The notes beneath the pieces were generated by a model, which saw nothing but the letters and a program-made list of their open reading frames with translations, was not told the DNA's origin and searched no databases. From NCBI RefSeq assembly GCF_001632845.1, contig NZ_CP011994.1:992001-1056000 (forward strand): a stretch of 64,000 bases of DNA, in the 5' to 3' direction. This DNA is from Ectothiorhodospira sp. BSL-9 (GTDB lineage: Bacteria; Pseudomonadota; Gammaproteobacteria; Ectothiorhodospirales; Ectothiorhodospiraceae). This document shows positions 62,814-64,000 of this stretch, piece after piece (positions within the stretch are counted from its first letter, which is position 1; each line of letters starts with the position of its first letter). A program made the translations under genes and the position numbers.

Positions 62814-64000
62814 TCAGGCCCCCGCCGCCGAGCCGCTGCTGTTCTGATGGGTGATGCTGCGCTCCCGCTGGCGCAGCTGGGCGGCCATGTTGGAGGAACG
62901 CATCACCTCGCCGAAGGTCTTGAAGCCCTGGGACTGCAGCCGTTCCACCAGGGTCACCAGCAGGTGGGCCGTGGCGATGGCATCCCCGAGCGCGGTATGT
63001 CGACCGGTGATCTGTATCCCGTAGCGTTCGATCAGGGCATCCAGGGAGTGGTCCTCATCTTCGTCCTCCACCATCACCGACAGCAGCAGGGTATCCAGCA
63101 CCGGATTGTCGAAGCTGACGCCGCAGCGCTTTTCCTTGAGGCTGATGAACTTCATGTCGAAGGCGGCATTGTGGGCCACCATCACCGCGTCGCCCACGAA
63201 GGTCTTGAACTGGGGCAGCACCTCGGTGACCGGAGGCTTGCCCTCCACCTGGTCGTCGGTGATGCCATGGAACCGGATCGACGCGGGGGGAATGGGGCGG
63301 CCGGGGTGGATCAGGCGCTCGAAGGTCTCGCCGCTGAGCACGCGGCCCTTGACCACGCGCACCCCGGCAATGGAGATGATCTCATCCCCACCCATGGGAT
63401 CCAGGCCGGTCATCTCGCAGTCAAAGACCACGAAGGTGAGTTCGTCCAGAGGGGTGGCAGCCAGTTCCGGGTCGCCCTCGTGTTCGCGCATCAGGCCGAA
63501 GTCGTAGAACTCGGGCCGTGGCGGCAGACGGTCGCCCTCGGGCAGGAACTGCGGCCGCTTGGGCGCAATCATGGGCAGGCGCAACAGGGACTCGCCATTG
63601 CGACCACAGGCCTGGCTCCACAACTCGATGCCATGGCGCTCAAGTACCTCGCGGATGGACTGGTGGGCCAGTTCCTCGCCGCAGGAACTGTCCAGCCAGT
63701 TTTCCAGGGCACTGGAGGGTACCGGCGGCCCCTGCCAGGAGAAGTCCATATAGACGCGCCGGTCCCCCAGCAGGGCTTCCGCATAGAAGGTATCGGCCCG
63801 GGAGAAACGCACCAGGTGGCGCAGCAGTCGTTCGATCACCTGCACCAGCGAGAGGCTGTCCCCCTGGATCCACAGCGGCTGCCCCACCGTGACCAGCTTC
63901 ACCTCGGGCAGATCCTCCAGACGCCTGGCCACACAGTTGACCAGGTCGGTACTCAGGAGATCGGACATGGGATAGCGCCCCAGGGCATGGCCACGGAAGA
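62814..64000 (-). CDS. DnaQ-like 3'-5' exonuclease domain protein, 5' end beyond the window
   Basis: The C-terminal about 200 residues are a DEDDh exonuclease: FVVFDCEMTGLDP with Asp and Glu, FHGITDDQVEGKPP, VAHNAAFDMKFI, and HTALGDAIATAHLLVTLV. The part before this (VQVIERLLRHLVRF region) resembles a degenerate histidine-kinase ATPase fold. ATG 63968 is possible, but the frame stays open to the window edge and reads FRGHALGRYP before that Met, so the gene most likely starts outside. Confidence 0.85.
   Translation of the reverse strand, partial: FRGHALGRYPMSDLLSTDLVNCVARRLEDLPEVKLVTVGQPLWIQGDSLSLVQVIERLLRHLVRFSRADTFYAEALLGDRRVYMDFSWQGPPVPSSALENWLDSSCGEELAHQSIREVLERHGIELWSQACGRNGESLLRLPMIAPKRPQFLPEGDRLPPRPEFYDFGLMREHEGDPELAATPLDELTFVVFDCEMTGLDPMGGDEIISIAGVRVVKGRVLSGETFERLIHPGRPIPPASIRFHGITDDQVEGKPPVTEVLPQFKTFVGDAVMVAHNAAFDMKFISLKEKRCGVSFDNPVLDTLLLSVMVEDEDEDHSLDALIERYGIQITGRHTALGDAIATAHLLVTLVERLQSQGFKTFGEVMRSSNMAAQLRQRERSITHQNSSGSAAGA

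Overview
The window comes from a high-GC gammaproteobacterium. Gene content and protein style (hemB-aroE pair, a sodium/solute symporter-type sensor kinase beside a DnaQ-like exonuclease, glutathione reductase, bufferin operon) fit a Chromatiales/Ectothiorhodospiraceae-type halophile or alkaliphile; this is inference, not a marker-gene identification. No rRNA, tRNA or CRISPR array was seen.

Layout. 1-1188: 3' part of a chemotaxis receptor. 1.2-6.1 kb: degraded mobile island (copy A) with an AbiE-type toxin-antitoxin pair whose antitoxin gene is split by a 1273-bp IS3-family element, a tyrosine-integrase remnant and a RES/Xre pair with a frameshifted toxin. 6.1-7.4 kb: unidentified, partly broken genes. 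7.8-15.2 kb: a bufferin (copper-handling) operon bufA-bufB-bufC with a MASE1 histidine kinase, FixJ-type regulator and DoxX gene behind it, then two AhpD-like genes around a PAS kinase. 15.2-28.1 kb: FMN glutamate-synthase-like protein, DcaP-type porin, GH63-like glucosidase, DoxX, NDH-2, then tal-gnd-zwf-pgl, a complete NADPH-producing oxidative pentose phosphate set. 28.3-48.2 kb: accessory stretch (disulfide reductase, haem peroxidase, nitroreductase-like protein, TPR protein, DUF1326/DUF2182/AraC, haem-binding protein, TVP38) threaded with duplicated fragments and a second, differently decayed copy (copy B, 41.4-44.5 kb) of the toxin-antitoxin island. 48.2-54 kb: a 1139-residue exported protein with a propeller lipoprotein, and a Q-rich protein. 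54.3-64 kb: core genes gorA, gamma-carbonic anhydrase, OmpA lipoprotein, aroE, hemB, esterase, symporter-kinase and exonuclease.

Two results stand out. First, the two island copies have decayed reciprocally: copy A keeps an intact AbiEii toxin but a broken antitoxin, copy B keeps an intact AbiEi antitoxin but a truncated toxin, so protection may act across about 40 kb. Second, a 15-bp sequence (consensus YTANGTATTCNYMCG on one strand) occurs five times, always in the upstream regions of bufA, the porin/FMN-enzyme pair, the glucosidase/DoxX pair and a small exported protein. This suggests one regulon joining metal handling, redox enzymes and NADPH supply, possibly under the FixJ-type regulator encoded in the buf cluster.

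At four loci (toxin-antitoxin island, oxidoreductase, DUF2182, lipoprotein/DUF4389) one copy is complete and the other is fragmentary, several deletions lying between short direct repeats.
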